A stretch of DNA of 64,000 nt from DASQGA01 sp963762085. GTDB taxonomy: Bacteria > Actinomycetota > Thermoleophilia > Gaiellales > Gaiellaceae. The translations under genes were made by a program, and so were the position numbers. The notes beneath the pieces are model-generated. The model saw only the letters and a program-made list of their open reading frames with translations, was not told the DNA's origin and searched no databases. The stretch spans positions 124,001 through 188,000 of the forward strand of contig CAVXJD010000001.1 in the NCBI GenBank assembly GCA_963762085.1, written 5' to 3'. Of this stretch, positions 17,662 to 25,936 are shown in pieces (positions within the stretch are counted from its first letter, which is position 1; every line of letters begins with the position of its first letter).

Positions 17662-19485
17662 TTAGACGAGGAGCTCGAGCGCCGCCTCGGGCTCCTTGAA
17701 CGGCGGGATCACGTAGATCCCGGACGCCCGCGTTCTGGATCCCTCCACGAGCGCGCGGGCGATGTCGAGGCCGACTGCGGCCGCATCCGAGTCAGCGTCG
17801 GCAAGCCGGCGCTGAACCGCCTCCGGGATCACGATCCCGGGCACCTCGTTGTGCAGGCGATAGGCGAGCGAGTAGCTCCGGACGGGCCAAATGCCCACCA
17901 GAAGCGGGATCGGCGGCTCCCCACCGACCGCGTCGAGGAAGCGGTCGAGGTACTCGAGGTCGAAAAGCGCCTGCGTCATTGCGAAGTGCGCTCCGTTCTC
18001 GACCTTCTCCCGGAAGCGCTCGACCTCCCGCGGCAGGTCCTCGGCGGACGGGTTGACGGCGACCCCGATGTAGAACGAGGTCGGCGCGTCGATCGACTTG
18101 CCCGCATAGTCCTCCCCCTCGTTCAGCCGCGTGAGCACTGCGGTGAGCCCGATCGCATCGACCTCGTAAACCCCGCGGGAGCCGGGATAGTCGCCGACGT
18201 GCGGCGGATCTCCCGTGACTGCCAGGACGTTCCGGATGCCGTCCGCATGCGCGCCCAGGAGCTGCGACTGGAGGCCCATGATCGAGGCATCGCGCGGCGT
18301 CACGTGCGGGATCGTCTCCAGCTCCACGACCCGCTCGATCGCAGCCGCTGCGACGAGGGCCGAAAGCCTCGCGCGAGCCATGGGGTTGTCGTTGATATCG
18401 ACGACGTGAACGGCGCCGGAGTCCCTGAGGACGGTCGCGACGCGGAGCATGTTCTCCATGTTCGTCCCCTTGGGGGGGTCGAGCTCGACCGAGACGACCC
18501 ACTTCCCGGCCGTGAGCATGCGGCACAGGAGCGTCTGCTCCGCCCGGCGCACGATCGGGACGACGACATCGCGCTCGAACGCCTCGAAGAAGACCCGGGG
18601 CTGCCTCTCCTCCTCCACGGCCTGCCTGATCGCTGCGATCTGCGCCGGCATCGTGCCGCAGCAGCCGCCCACGATCCGGGCGCCGAGGGCGCGGGCCTGC
18701 GCAGCGAACTCGGCGAAGTAATCCGGGGTCGCGTTCGGGTAGACGATCCGACCGTCCGAGCGGCTCGGGAGACCGACGTTCGGCTGAGCGGTCAGCATGA
18801 GCCCGTTCTCCCCAACGAGACCCGACATCTCCGAGAGGGCGGCAAGCGCAGCCTGCGGGCCGAGACCACAGTTGGCGCCGATCGCCGTGACGCCCAGGTC
18901 CTTGAGGCGCTCGACCGCCTGGGCCGCAGACACCCCGGCCAGGGTCTGGGCGTCTTCGTCGAAGGTGAGCTGGGCGACGATCGGAAGCGAGGACACTCCC
19001 TGTACTGCCTCGATTGCGGTCACGAGCTCGCCCAGGTCGAAAAACGTCTCGACCATGAAGAGATCGACGCCGCGCCCCTCGAGAAGCCGCGCTTGCTCGG
19101 TGAAGACGTCGAAGGAGTCCTCCGCCCCACTCGTTCCTTCGAGATCCCCGAGCGGCCCGATCGAGCCGGCGATCAAGATCGGTGTCCCGGCGACCTCGCG
19201 CGCCTCGCGGGCGAGCTTGACGCCGCTCTCGATGATCTCTGCGAGTCGGTCATCCAGCAGGTTCGCGGACAGCTTGCGGCGGTTGGCCCCGAAGGTGTTG
19301 GTCTCTATCAGCTCCGCGCCGGCGCGGATGAAGGCAAGGTGGACTCCGACGACGGTCTCGGGCGCCTTCAAATTCGCCTCCTCGGGGCAACGTAGACGCG
19401 CCACCCGGGTGGAGAGGAGTGCGCCCGTGCCTCCGTCAGCGACGACTACTGGTCCGGTCGAAATCCGCTCGAGCGCACGGCTCAA
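17662..19485 (-). CDS. Bifunctional homocysteine S-methyltransferase/methylenetetrahydrofolate reductase
   Basis: This 607-residue fusion of the YitJ type makes methionine. Residues about 1-290 are the zinc-dependent homocysteine methyltransferase barrel (DGGTGALLSTR, ETNTFGANRRKL, GANCGLGP, and the Zn-binding Cys pair in VGGCCGTMPA). Residues about 320-600 are the MTHFR domain (SVELDPPKGTN, VTGDPPHVGDYPGSRGVYEVD, FAMTQALFDLEYL). The start is TTG at 19485, as no ATG or GTG is in frame nearby. It is a single gene on the same strand as pdxS, 22 bp upstream of it. Confidence 0.92.
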   Translation of the reverse strand: MSRALERISTGPVVVADGGTGALLSTRVARLRCPEEANLKAPETVVGVHLAFIRAGAELIETNTFGANRRKLSANLLDDRLAEIIESGVKLAREAREVAGTPILIAGSIGPLGDLEGTSGAEDSFDVFTEQARLLEGRGVDLFMVETFFDLGELVTAIEAVQGVSSLPIVAQLTFDEDAQTLAGVSAAQAVERLKDLGVTAIGANCGLGPQAALAALSEMSGLVGENGLMLTAQPNVGLPSRSDGRIVYPNATPDYFAEFAAQARALGARIVGGCCGTMPAQIAAIRQAVEEERQPRVFFEAFERDVVVPIVRRAEQTLLCRMLTAGKWVVSVELDPPKGTNMENMLRVATVLRDSGAVHVVDINDNPMARARLSALVAAAAIERVVELETIPHVTPRDASIMGLQSQLLGAHADGIRNVLAVTGDPPHVGDYPGSRGVYEVDAIGLTAVLTRLNEGEDYAGKSIDAPTSFYIGVAVNPSAEDLPREVERFREKVENGAHFAMTQALFDLEYLDRFLDAVGGEPPIPLLVGIWPVRSYSLAYRLHNEVPGIVIPEAVQRRLADADSDAAAVGLDIARALVEGSRTRASGIYVIPPFKEPEAALELLV

Positions 19486-19539
19486 GGTTGGCTCACCTGC
19501 ATTGAGCCTGAGGCTATCGGAGGTGCTGCGAGTGGAGGC

Positions 19540-20109
19540 TCAGGCGCGGTCGTCGAGCGCGAGTGACTCGACCTGATCTGGCCGCTCACCGGCCCGGGGG
19601 CGGAGCAGTACGTCCTCGAGTTGGGCGGCAACGTCGCGGAGGCTCTGGAAGGCCCGCTCGCGCCGATCCTCGAGGAGCTTGATCTCCTGCCGCAGCTCGT
19701 CGACCCTACGACGTGCATCGCCGTCGATTTGACGGGCCATGTCCTCGGCCGTCTCGCGCATCGCCCGCGCCTGCTCTTCTGCCTCCGCGACCGCGCGACG
19801 CCCCTCCTCCTCCGCCTCGCGGCGATGCTGTGACGCGTAGGCGTCAACGGCGAGCCTGACGTCCGAGGCATAGTCGTCCGCGCCGCCGCGGGTGCGCTCC
19901 GCCTCGGCCGTGAGCTCGTTGATCCGGGAAGTCGCGTCAGACTCCGCACGGCCGAGTACCTCGGAGACCTCCCGCTTCGCCTCGGTCCTCAGCTCCTCGG
20001 CTGCGCGCTCCGCCGCGGCGAGAATTGCCGAGACTCGCCGACCGACTTCGGCAGGCTGAAGTCGCTCCTCATCTTGATGCACTGAGGTGTCGCTCGTCTC
20101 CGTGTCCAT
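19540..20109 (-). CDS. Coiled-coil protein, DivIVA-like character
   Basis: This 189-residue Ala/Glu/Arg-rich protein is a long uninterrupted coiled coil after a short acidic N-terminus (MDTETSDTSVHQDEERLQPA). The segment AEVGRRVSAILAAAERAAEE and dense E/R heptads recall actinobacterial DivIVA/Wag31-like or cell-division scaffold proteins. The conserved DivIVA N-terminal domain is not evident. A GGAAGGGG ribosome site precedes the ATG. Function unassigned. Confidence 0.65.
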   Translation of the reverse strand: MDTETSDTSVHQDEERLQPAEVGRRVSAILAAAERAAEELRTEAKREVSEVLGRAESDATSRINELTAEAERTRGGADDYASDVRLAVDAYASQHRREAEEEGRRAVAEAEEQARAMRETAEDMARQIDGDARRRVDELRQEIKLLEDRRERAFQSLRDVAAQLEDVLLRPRAGERPDQVESLALDDRA

Positions 20110-20202
20110 GGCCCCTTCCCCCAGGGTGCGGTCGCCAGCCCAGGAACCTACTCGATCATCCGAAATCCCGCAATTCGGCGGCCCGCGCCGTCTTGCTACA
20201 GC

Positions 20203-21507
20203 CTAGAGCTCGATGCGCAGGATCCGCGCGGCGCCGGTGGCCACGGTCCACCGCGTCACGTATGCAGTCAGCCCGTAAAGATCCGTCGTCCAGTAGAACG
20301 TGCGCTGACTGCGGACTGTCGCGAGCACGCGGACGTGCGTCCTCCGAAACTTGCGGACGAGAGCTGATGAAATCCCCTGCCGCTGCTTGATCCAGAGGAT
20401 CCGGGTCGAGCTGAGCGCGGGATTCGAGAGCAGGGCGATCTTCGTGGCCATCACCACCTGTTTGGTCCCGCTGGCGATCCCGTAGAGCAGGATGCGGGAG
20501 CCGCGCGACCCCGCAGCATGCCAGGCGACCCGCCCGGCGGCGATCGAAGGGCGGCCGAGATCGACTCCAACCGCGCCGCGCCCGAGTCGTCGAACCTCGC
20601 CCGTCGTGAGGTTTCTGAGCTCCAGCAGGACGCGGTCGGGAAGATCCCGGCGGTAGGCAAGCCACGGCCAGTCCAGGGCGGGCTTCGAGACGGCACCCTC
20701 GAGGCGCACGACCTCTTCGCCTGTCGCCCAGCGAACGATTCGGATGCCGGCCCCGTCCTGGTACGCGAGCAGCTCACCGTCGAGACTGGGAGCCTCGGCT
20801 CCTGGGTACTGTAGGGCGCCCCCTGCGGTCGGAAGAACGACCACGTTCGAGACTCCCGGCTCGCGCTGCGTGAACGCGAATGCGGGCCCGATCGCGGATG
20901 GGTCGAGGTGGCTTCCGGGCCCCAGCGGCATGAGCTCGGCACCGGCAGTCGGAGCGGCCAGCAGCGCAGCGCAGACCAGCAGGGCGACGGCGTTCACGCG
21001 GAGAACGCCGCGCCTGCGGCCGGCAAGCGCCTCGACGATCGCCGTTGCGTCCGAGCCCCGCCGGAGCGGCAGAAGGAGCAGGAGCGAGCGACCGGCGCCG
21101 TAGGCGGCGAAGCAGACGGCGCCTGCCAGTGGTCGACCAAGGGCCACTGCCGCCGCACAGGCGACCCAGAACGTCGCCACGGGCTGGTAGGTCAGGGCCC
21201 CGACCCCGAGCCCTGCGCCGTAGCCCGCCGCCCAGGCCGGAAGTGGCAGTGTGAACCGCCACGGCTCGGGAACCTGGCGCCGCGACTGTGGCAGCGGCAC
21301 GCGCGCGAAGCCTCCTTCCCGCGCCGCACCGACCAGGGCGAGAACCGCGGCGACCGGAAGTGCCCAGGCGCCGACGAGCGATCCGGCAACTCCGAGGAGA
21401 GCGCCCAGGCACGCAGAGGCGGCGAGCGCGCCCAGCCCGAAGAAGAGTAATGCCCCCGCTTGTCGCCTCCTGCTCCCGCACACGTCGGGAGTGATCGTCT
21501 CGACCAT
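20203..21507 (-). CDS. Membrane protein: CcdA/MauF-like helices fused to a beta-propeller-like domain
   Basis: In this 434-residue protein, residues about 1-195 are five hydrophobic helices with membrane Cys residues (ASACLGALLG, FWVACAAAV, AGAVCFAAYGAGRSLLLLLP). The helices resemble the CcdA/DsbD-type thiol-electron carrier family to which MauF belongs. Residues about 200-434 are short repeated beta units with Trp/Arg-rich strands (GIRIVRWATGEEVVRL, LLELRNLTTGEVRRL, RILLYGIASGTKQV) like propeller blades. It is the last gene of a three-gene unit with a MauA-like and a MauE-MauD protein. The methylamine dehydrogenase heavy chain is a propeller, so this half may play that role; that is inference, and the family is not certain. 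Confidence 0.6.
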   Translation of the reverse strand: MVETITPDVCGSRRRQAGALLFFGLGALAASACLGALLGVAGSLVGAWALPVAAVLALVGAAREGGFARVPLPQSRRQVPEPWRFTLPLPAWAAGYGAGLGVGALTYQPVATFWVACAAAVALGRPLAGAVCFAAYGAGRSLLLLLPLRRGSDATAIVEALAGRRRGVLRVNAVALLVCAALLAAPTAGAELMPLGPGSHLDPSAIGPAFAFTQREPGVSNVVVLPTAGGALQYPGAEAPSLDGELLAYQDGAGIRIVRWATGEEVVRLEGAVSKPALDWPWLAYRRDLPDRVLLELRNLTTGEVRRLGRGAVGVDLGRPSIAAGRVAWHAAGSRGSRILLYGIASGTKQVVMATKIALLSNPALSSTRILWIKQRQGISSALVRKFRRTHVRVLATVRSQRTFYWTTDLYGLTAYVTRWTVATGAARILRIEL

Positions 21508-21578
21508 GGACAGTCCTCAGGGCGACCAGGCGCCCGAGATCCCGGCGACGAGAGCCGCGGTCACCACCGCCGCCTCGA

Positions 21579-22111
21579 TCAGCAAGGGATTCCCGTGTCG
21601 TAGTACATGACGCAGAACACGTTTCGGGGCGCGTAGCAGTAACCACGGAGCGCAGCGTCTCCGTTGATCCTCCGTCTCGAGCGGGAGCAGCAGTCGACAA
21701 GCTTTCGGATCTGGTCGTTGCAGCACCGGTACCAGGAGCCCTGGATCCGGGCATCGATGTGGAAGCGCTCCGGAACCCAGTCCTGACAGATTCGGGTGCG
21801 CGGCCCCTTCGGGAGCAGCCTCCCGTCCGGGCCGACCAGCCGCGCACCTGACTCGTTGATCGGGTAGCCGCTGCCGTTCACGCGGCGCCCCAGATTGTCG
21901 ATGGGCCTCCCGTCGCTCGGGCGAAGCGGATAGCCGGCCCGGTTGATCCGGGGGAGGCGAAACGGGGACGGGCAGGATTCGGTCGTGAAGATGTGGCCGC
22001 AGAAGTGGAAGGCCTCCGCATCCTCCGGGGCGACTGCGGCCGCAACGGCACTACCCCCCACGGCTCCGAGCACGGTCGCCCCGAGCCGCCCGAGAAGGAC
22101 CGGCGGGTCAT
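21579..22111 (-). CDS. Cys-rich methylamine-dehydrogenase-light-chain-like protein, Tat leader split by a frameshift
   Basis: Reading from ATG 22111 gives MTRRSF. Shifting by one base at about 22093 continues LGRLGATVLGAVGGSAVAA, together a textbook Tat signal (RRSFLG). In the sequence as given a 1-nt deletion separates the two, so the body is open only from a GTG at 22073 (164 residues). The body has ten Cys (25, 34, 96, 117, 118, 128, 129, 146, 154, 164 in the short form). W114 lies in QGSWYRCC, and a DCC motif follows. From memory, MauA has a Tat leader, about twelve Cys, ASWVASC at TTQ-Trp57 and YRDCC. The match plus MauE/MauD neighbours supports a MauA-like assignment. F153 stands where the second TTQ Trp would be. 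Confidence 0.6.
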
Positions 22112-22163
22112 GCCCGCTGCGAGCCCGCTCGCCAGAGCTTCGGCCGCGCGGTCGAGAGCGGTG

Positions 22164-23039
22164 TCAGGCCGCAGCGCGTCTCCTGGCGTATCCGAGCGAG
22201 ACGAGCCCGTCGAGCTGCTCGAGCGTGTTCACGAGGCCCTTCGCCATCACGGCCCCGTCGACGACGTGGACGGCGAACGGGCTCCCGGGAACGTTCCACC
22301 GTTCGAACGCCTCCTGGTCGGCCGCCTCGTCGACCACCCGGACCTGAATACCGTCCCTCCGAAACGCGCCGACGGCAGGCGCCAGGTCCCGGCAAAGCGG
22401 GCAGGTTGGCGAGAAGAAGGCCACGAGCGCCGATCCGGTTCGCGCAAGATCGTCGAGCTCGGGCGCGGGGCGGCCGATTGCCGGGCCTTCCTCCGCCAGC
22501 TCGAGCGGGCCTTGCGGAGCCAGCCGAGCGCTCAGGACACCGACCTGGCGGTAGAGCGCCAGCACGAGCATGCCGAGCCCCACGACCGCGAACGCGACGA
22601 GGGTGAGAGAGGCGAGGACGACGGTTTCCGTAGACGGCGCCGGAACCTTTCCTTCCTGGGCCGCAGCCGAGACCGCGGCGAGCGCGGTGAAGAGCCCTGC
22701 ACGGGCCAGCAGGAACCAGGTCGACCTCTCACGGCGACCGCCGAAGCAGCCGCAGGGAAGCCGTCGCGCTCCTGAAAGGCGAGCCCGCGCCAGCGCCGCG
22801 ACGAAGACGAGGCCGAGGGCAATCGCCCCGTACGTGGCCGGCAGGATGAAGGCGCCGAGTGCGAGGAGCACTCCGAGTGTCCCTTCAACCGTGACGACGA
22901 GGGCCCAGAGGGCCGGGCGGGTGCGCTCCGGGACGCCGTACGCCTCCAGGCCACGCACGAAGTCGCGGCGAGCGCGAATCTTCGCGAGGGCGGCGCCCAG
23001 GAGCACGGCGGCGACCGCCAGGCGAAAGGCGGTGTCCAT
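22164..23039 (-). CDS. MauE-like membrane protein fused to a MauD-like thioredoxin domain
   Basis: In this 291-residue protein, residues about 1-160 are a four-helix MauE/DoxX-like membrane domain with the Cys pair RRLPCGCFGG (Cys96, Cys98). Residues about 170-291 are a thioredoxin fold with redox site FFSPTCPLCRDL (Cys213, Cys216) and a cis-Pro loop near 254. In mau operons MauE and MauD are separate proteins needed to form the six disulfides of the dehydrogenase light chain. Here they are one polypeptide, encoded directly upstream of a Cys-rich MauA-like gene. ATG 23039 lies 6 nt after TACTCT, a probable leaderless promoter for the cluster. Confidence 0.8.
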   Translation of the reverse strand: MDTAFRLAVAAVLLGAALAKIRARRDFVRGLEAYGVPERTRPALWALVVTVEGTLGVLLALGAFILPATYGAIALGLVFVAALARARLSGARRLPCGCFGGRRERSTWFLLARAGLFTALAAVSAAAQEGKVPAPSTETVVLASLTLVAFAVVGLGMLVLALYRQVGVLSARLAPQGPLELAEEGPAIGRPAPELDDLARTGSALVAFFSPTCPLCRDLAPAVGAFRRDGIQVRVVDEAADQEAFERWNVPGSPFAVHVVDGAVMAKGLVNTLEQLDGLVSLGYARRRAAA

Positions 23040-23100
23040 CCGTCAAGAGTAGAGAGGCCAGCGGTCGGCCTAGTCCCGCCCTACGCCAGCGCCGGCGGGC

Positions 23101-25908
23101 CTAGAGCAGAGAGGCCGGCTCGGGGTCGGCGTTCAACACATCCAGGAAGACCCCGACGACATCCGGGTCGAATTGCGTTCCGGCTCCAGCTCGAAGTCGC
23201 TTGCAGGCCTCTTCCACGGGCAGGCGACCGCGGTAGGGCCGGTCCGTCGTCATCGCGTGAAACGCGTCGCAGACGAGGATGATGCGGGACTCGAGCGGAA
23301 TGTCCTCCGCCGCGAGCCGGTCGGGATAGCCGGCCCCGTCGAACCGCTCGTGACAGTGGCGCACGATCGGGCGCACGTCGGACAGGCGCACGATCGGAGC
23401 AAGGATGCGCTCGCCGAGCTCGGGATGCTGCTCGATCACCTTCCGCTCGTCGGGCGTCAGCGAGCCAGGTTTCAGGAGCACCTCGGACGGAATGCCGATC
23501 TTCCCAATGTCGTGGAAGAGCGCTCCGAGCTCCAGGCGCTTCAGCGACTTCGGATCGAGGCCGAGCTCAGTTCCAACTTCGAGCGCCATGTCGGTGATCG
23601 CCCGCGCGTGCGAGGAGGTGTACTCGTCGTTTGCCTCGAGCGCGTTTGCGAGCGCCTCGACCGTGGATAGGAACGTCTGCTCCAGGCTCTCGAAGCTCAT
23701 CGCATTTGTAATTGCGAGCTTGGCCTGGTGCGCAACGCCGGCCAGAAGCTGCATCTTGCGCTCCGTGATGCGCGGCTTGGCGGCCTCCGTCAGGACCGAC
23801 ACGAGGAAGCCCTTGCGCATCAGATCGACCTGAATGGGCGCAACCGCGTACATGCGGCTTTCGTCCGAGCCCGAGCTCGTGTCTCCAACCCCGGGAAGGT
23901 GGCTCACCTGCTCGGGTGTCAGGATGAAGGGCTCATCCATCTGCAGGAAGCGCTCTGCGGCCTCGGGCGGGAACCTGAGGCCGGCGAGCCGCTCGCGGTC
24001 GCTGTCGCTGTATCCCCACATCGCCCGGACGACGAGGTCGCCGGTCCCCGGCTCCTGGAGCCAGACCGAGGTGAGGGAAGAGCCGAGAATCTTCGTCGAG
24101 AGGCCGACGAGACGGTCGAGCACCGCATCGAGATCCTCCGCTGCCGCGAGCTCGCGACCGAGGTCGAGCAGTGCGTTTGCGATCTCTGCGCTCTGCTTGG
24201 CGCTGTCGGCCTCTCGGCGCTGCGCCTCGTAGAGCCGCGCGTTCTCGATCGCGACTGAAGCGTGGCCGCCGAGTACCTCGAGGAGGCGCACATCGTCCTG
24301 GTCGAACTGTCCAATCCCGAGCTTCGAGAGGACGATCACACCGTTGATCCTTGAGCCGTAGCGCAGGGGAACCGCCACCATCGACTCGTCGATATCGTCC
24401 GTGCCCGGAATCGTGACCGCGAATTCGCAGTCGATCGCATTCGCGAGCAGAAGGGACTCGCCCGTCGCTGCGACCCGGCCGGTGATTCCTTCGCCCACCC
24501 TGCACTTCAGCTCGTCGACGTTCTCATCGCTGTACTCGCCCAGATCGCCGCGGAAGGCGATCGGGATCAGATCCTCGCCCTCGCGGACGTAGACGCGGCA
24601 ATTGTGGTAGTCGATCAACCCTCGAAGCTCGCTGACGATCACCTCGCCGATCCGGGTCACGTCGTTCAGGCGGTTGAGCTTTCCTGCGAGGCTCTGGAGC
24701 ATCTTCAGGTGCGCAATCGAGCGAACGTCCTGTCGCCCCGGCTGCTCGTGCGTCACCGGCCGCCCGTCGGTCAGCTCGTCGAAGAGGACGACCGCGTTCT
24801 TCCCGCGCGTCTTCGCGGTCATCATCGCGGTCTCCGCATACGCGACCAGCTCGCGAGGGTTCATGGCGTCCTCGGGTCCCTGCGACACGCCGACCGAGAC
24901 GGTGATGCTGCCGGCCCCCTCGAACTCCGTGGTGGCGAGACGCTGGGTCACCCGCTCCGCGAACCCACGTGCGTCGGTTGCCGTGCAGGCGGGCATGATG
25001 ACGGCGAATTCCTCTCCCCCGATCCTGCAGACGATGTCCGAAGCCCGGATGCTCGAGCGGAGGACGTCCGCGAGGGCGACGAGGATCTGGTCGCCGGTGC
25101 CGTGGCCGAAGACGTCGTTCACCTTCTTGAAGTCGTCGATGTCGAGCATGACCACCGCCAGCGACTCGTATGCGCGGCTGGAGCGGTTCAGCTCGGCCCG
25201 AAGGCGGTCGTGAAAGAACCGGTGGTTGTACAGGCCGGTTAGTGAGTCCGTCTGAGCCTGCCGCTCGAGCTTCTCGCGGATCTGCGCATTGTCGAGAGCA
25301 AGGGCCGCAGCATCGCCACAGCGCTGCACGAGCTCGAACTCACGCTCGCTGAACGTCGCGTGCTCGCCGAGGCGGTAGACGTTCAGGGCGCCCATGATCA
25401 CGCCCCGGCTGACCAGTGGGACGACGATGAGGGACTCCTGCTCGTCCGGGGGCGTTCCGGGAACGACGTCAAGTCTCGGATCGAGATGAGCGTGATTGAC
25501 GAGGGCCGGCTCGCCGTTCTCGACCGCCCAGCCGGTGATGCCTTGGCCGTATGGGAGATTCGAGTCCATGATCTCCGCCGCCCAGCGGTCCCGGGCGGTC
25601 AGGGGGACGAGCAGGCGCCGTGCCTCGTCCGCCTGGTAGATCGTGAGCGTGTCGCACGGGACGAGGTCGCTCACCGCATCGAAGATGCGATCGAGCAGGG
25701 CATCCAGGCTCTGCTCCGACAGGAGGTGGTGAAAGACGTCGGAAAGCCGGCGATAGGATGCGACGAGCGCATCCTCCTGCTCGTCGAGGGGCGTGGCGAG
25801 AGTCAACGAAGGCGGATGCTGCTCACCCGCGGATTGACCGTCCCCATTGGGAAAACGGAGCGGCCGGGCAGGGTCGCCATTGGATGTCACGGCGGCAGGT
25901 TCTTTCAT
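23101..25908 (-). CDS. c-di-GMP turnover protein: GAF-GGDEF-GAF-GAF-HD-GYP
   Basis: This 935-residue cytosolic sensor both makes and degrades c-di-GMP in principle. Order: GAF (about 45-215), GGDEF (about 225-380; TDSLTGLYNHRFF, active loop CRIGGEEFAVIMP, inhibitory RxxD site RASD five residues upstream), two more GAFs (about 405-575 and 590-740), then HD-GYP (about 745-920; HDIGKIGIP, HCHERFDGAGYP, CDAFHAMTTDRPYR). Both catalytic signatures are intact. ATG 25908 is preferred; a TTG at 25935 is possible. It is divergent from the PHP/PolX gene across an inverted repeat. Confidence 0.9.
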   Translation of the reverse strand: MKEPAAVTSNGDPARPLRFPNGDGQSAGEQHPPSLTLATPLDEQEDALVASYRRLSDVFHHLLSEQSLDALLDRIFDAVSDLVPCDTLTIYQADEARRLLVPLTARDRWAAEIMDSNLPYGQGITGWAVENGEPALVNHAHLDPRLDVVPGTPPDEQESLIVVPLVSRGVIMGALNVYRLGEHATFSEREFELVQRCGDAAALALDNAQIREKLERQAQTDSLTGLYNHRFFHDRLRAELNRSSRAYESLAVVMLDIDDFKKVNDVFGHGTGDQILVALADVLRSSIRASDIVCRIGGEEFAVIMPACTATDARGFAERVTQRLATTEFEGAGSITVSVGVSQGPEDAMNPRELVAYAETAMMTAKTRGKNAVVLFDELTDGRPVTHEQPGRQDVRSIAHLKMLQSLAGKLNRLNDVTRIGEVIVSELRGLIDYHNCRVYVREGEDLIPIAFRGDLGEYSDENVDELKCRVGEGITGRVAATGESLLLANAIDCEFAVTIPGTDDIDESMVAVPLRYGSRINGVIVLSKLGIGQFDQDDVRLLEVLGGHASVAIENARLYEAQRREADSAKQSAEIANALLDLGRELAAAEDLDAVLDRLVGLSTKILGSSLTSVWLQEPGTGDLVVRAMWGYSDSDRERLAGLRFPPEAAERFLQMDEPFILTPEQVSHLPGVGDTSSGSDESRMYAVAPIQVDLMRKGFLVSVLTEAAKPRITERKMQLLAGVAHQAKLAITNAMSFESLEQTFLSTVEALANALEANDEYTSSHARAITDMALEVGTELGLDPKSLKRLELGALFHDIGKIGIPSEVLLKPGSLTPDERKVIEQHPELGERILAPIVRLSDVRPIVRHCHERFDGAGYPDRLAAEDIPLESRIILVCDAFHAMTTDRPYRGRLPVEEACKRLRAGAGTQFDPDVVGVFLDVLNADPEPASLL

Positions 25909-25920
25909 GGAGGGCGTCCT

Positions 25921-25936
25921 GTTGAAGCATGTCAAC
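25921..25936. promoter_or_regulatory. Inverted repeat in a divergent promoter
   Basis: GTTGA-AGCATG-TCAAC is a 5-bp perfect dyad with a 6-bp spacer. It lies between the starts of the GGDEF/HD-GYP gene and the PHP/PolX gene and overlaps the first possible PolX start codon at 25929. It may be an operator; no regulator is linked to it. Confidence 0.35.

Noticed and set aside
17389..19395. 668-codon open frame on the plus strand
   Set aside because: It is antisense to the methionine synthase/MTHFR fusion, is Arg/Asp/Val-rich with no motif, and arises from GC-rich codon bias.
25930..25935. TTGACA on the minus strand upstream of the GGDEF/HD-GYP gene as a -35 box
   Set aside because: No -10-like hexamer stands 16-18 bases downstream before the start codon, so a standard promoter there is not supported.
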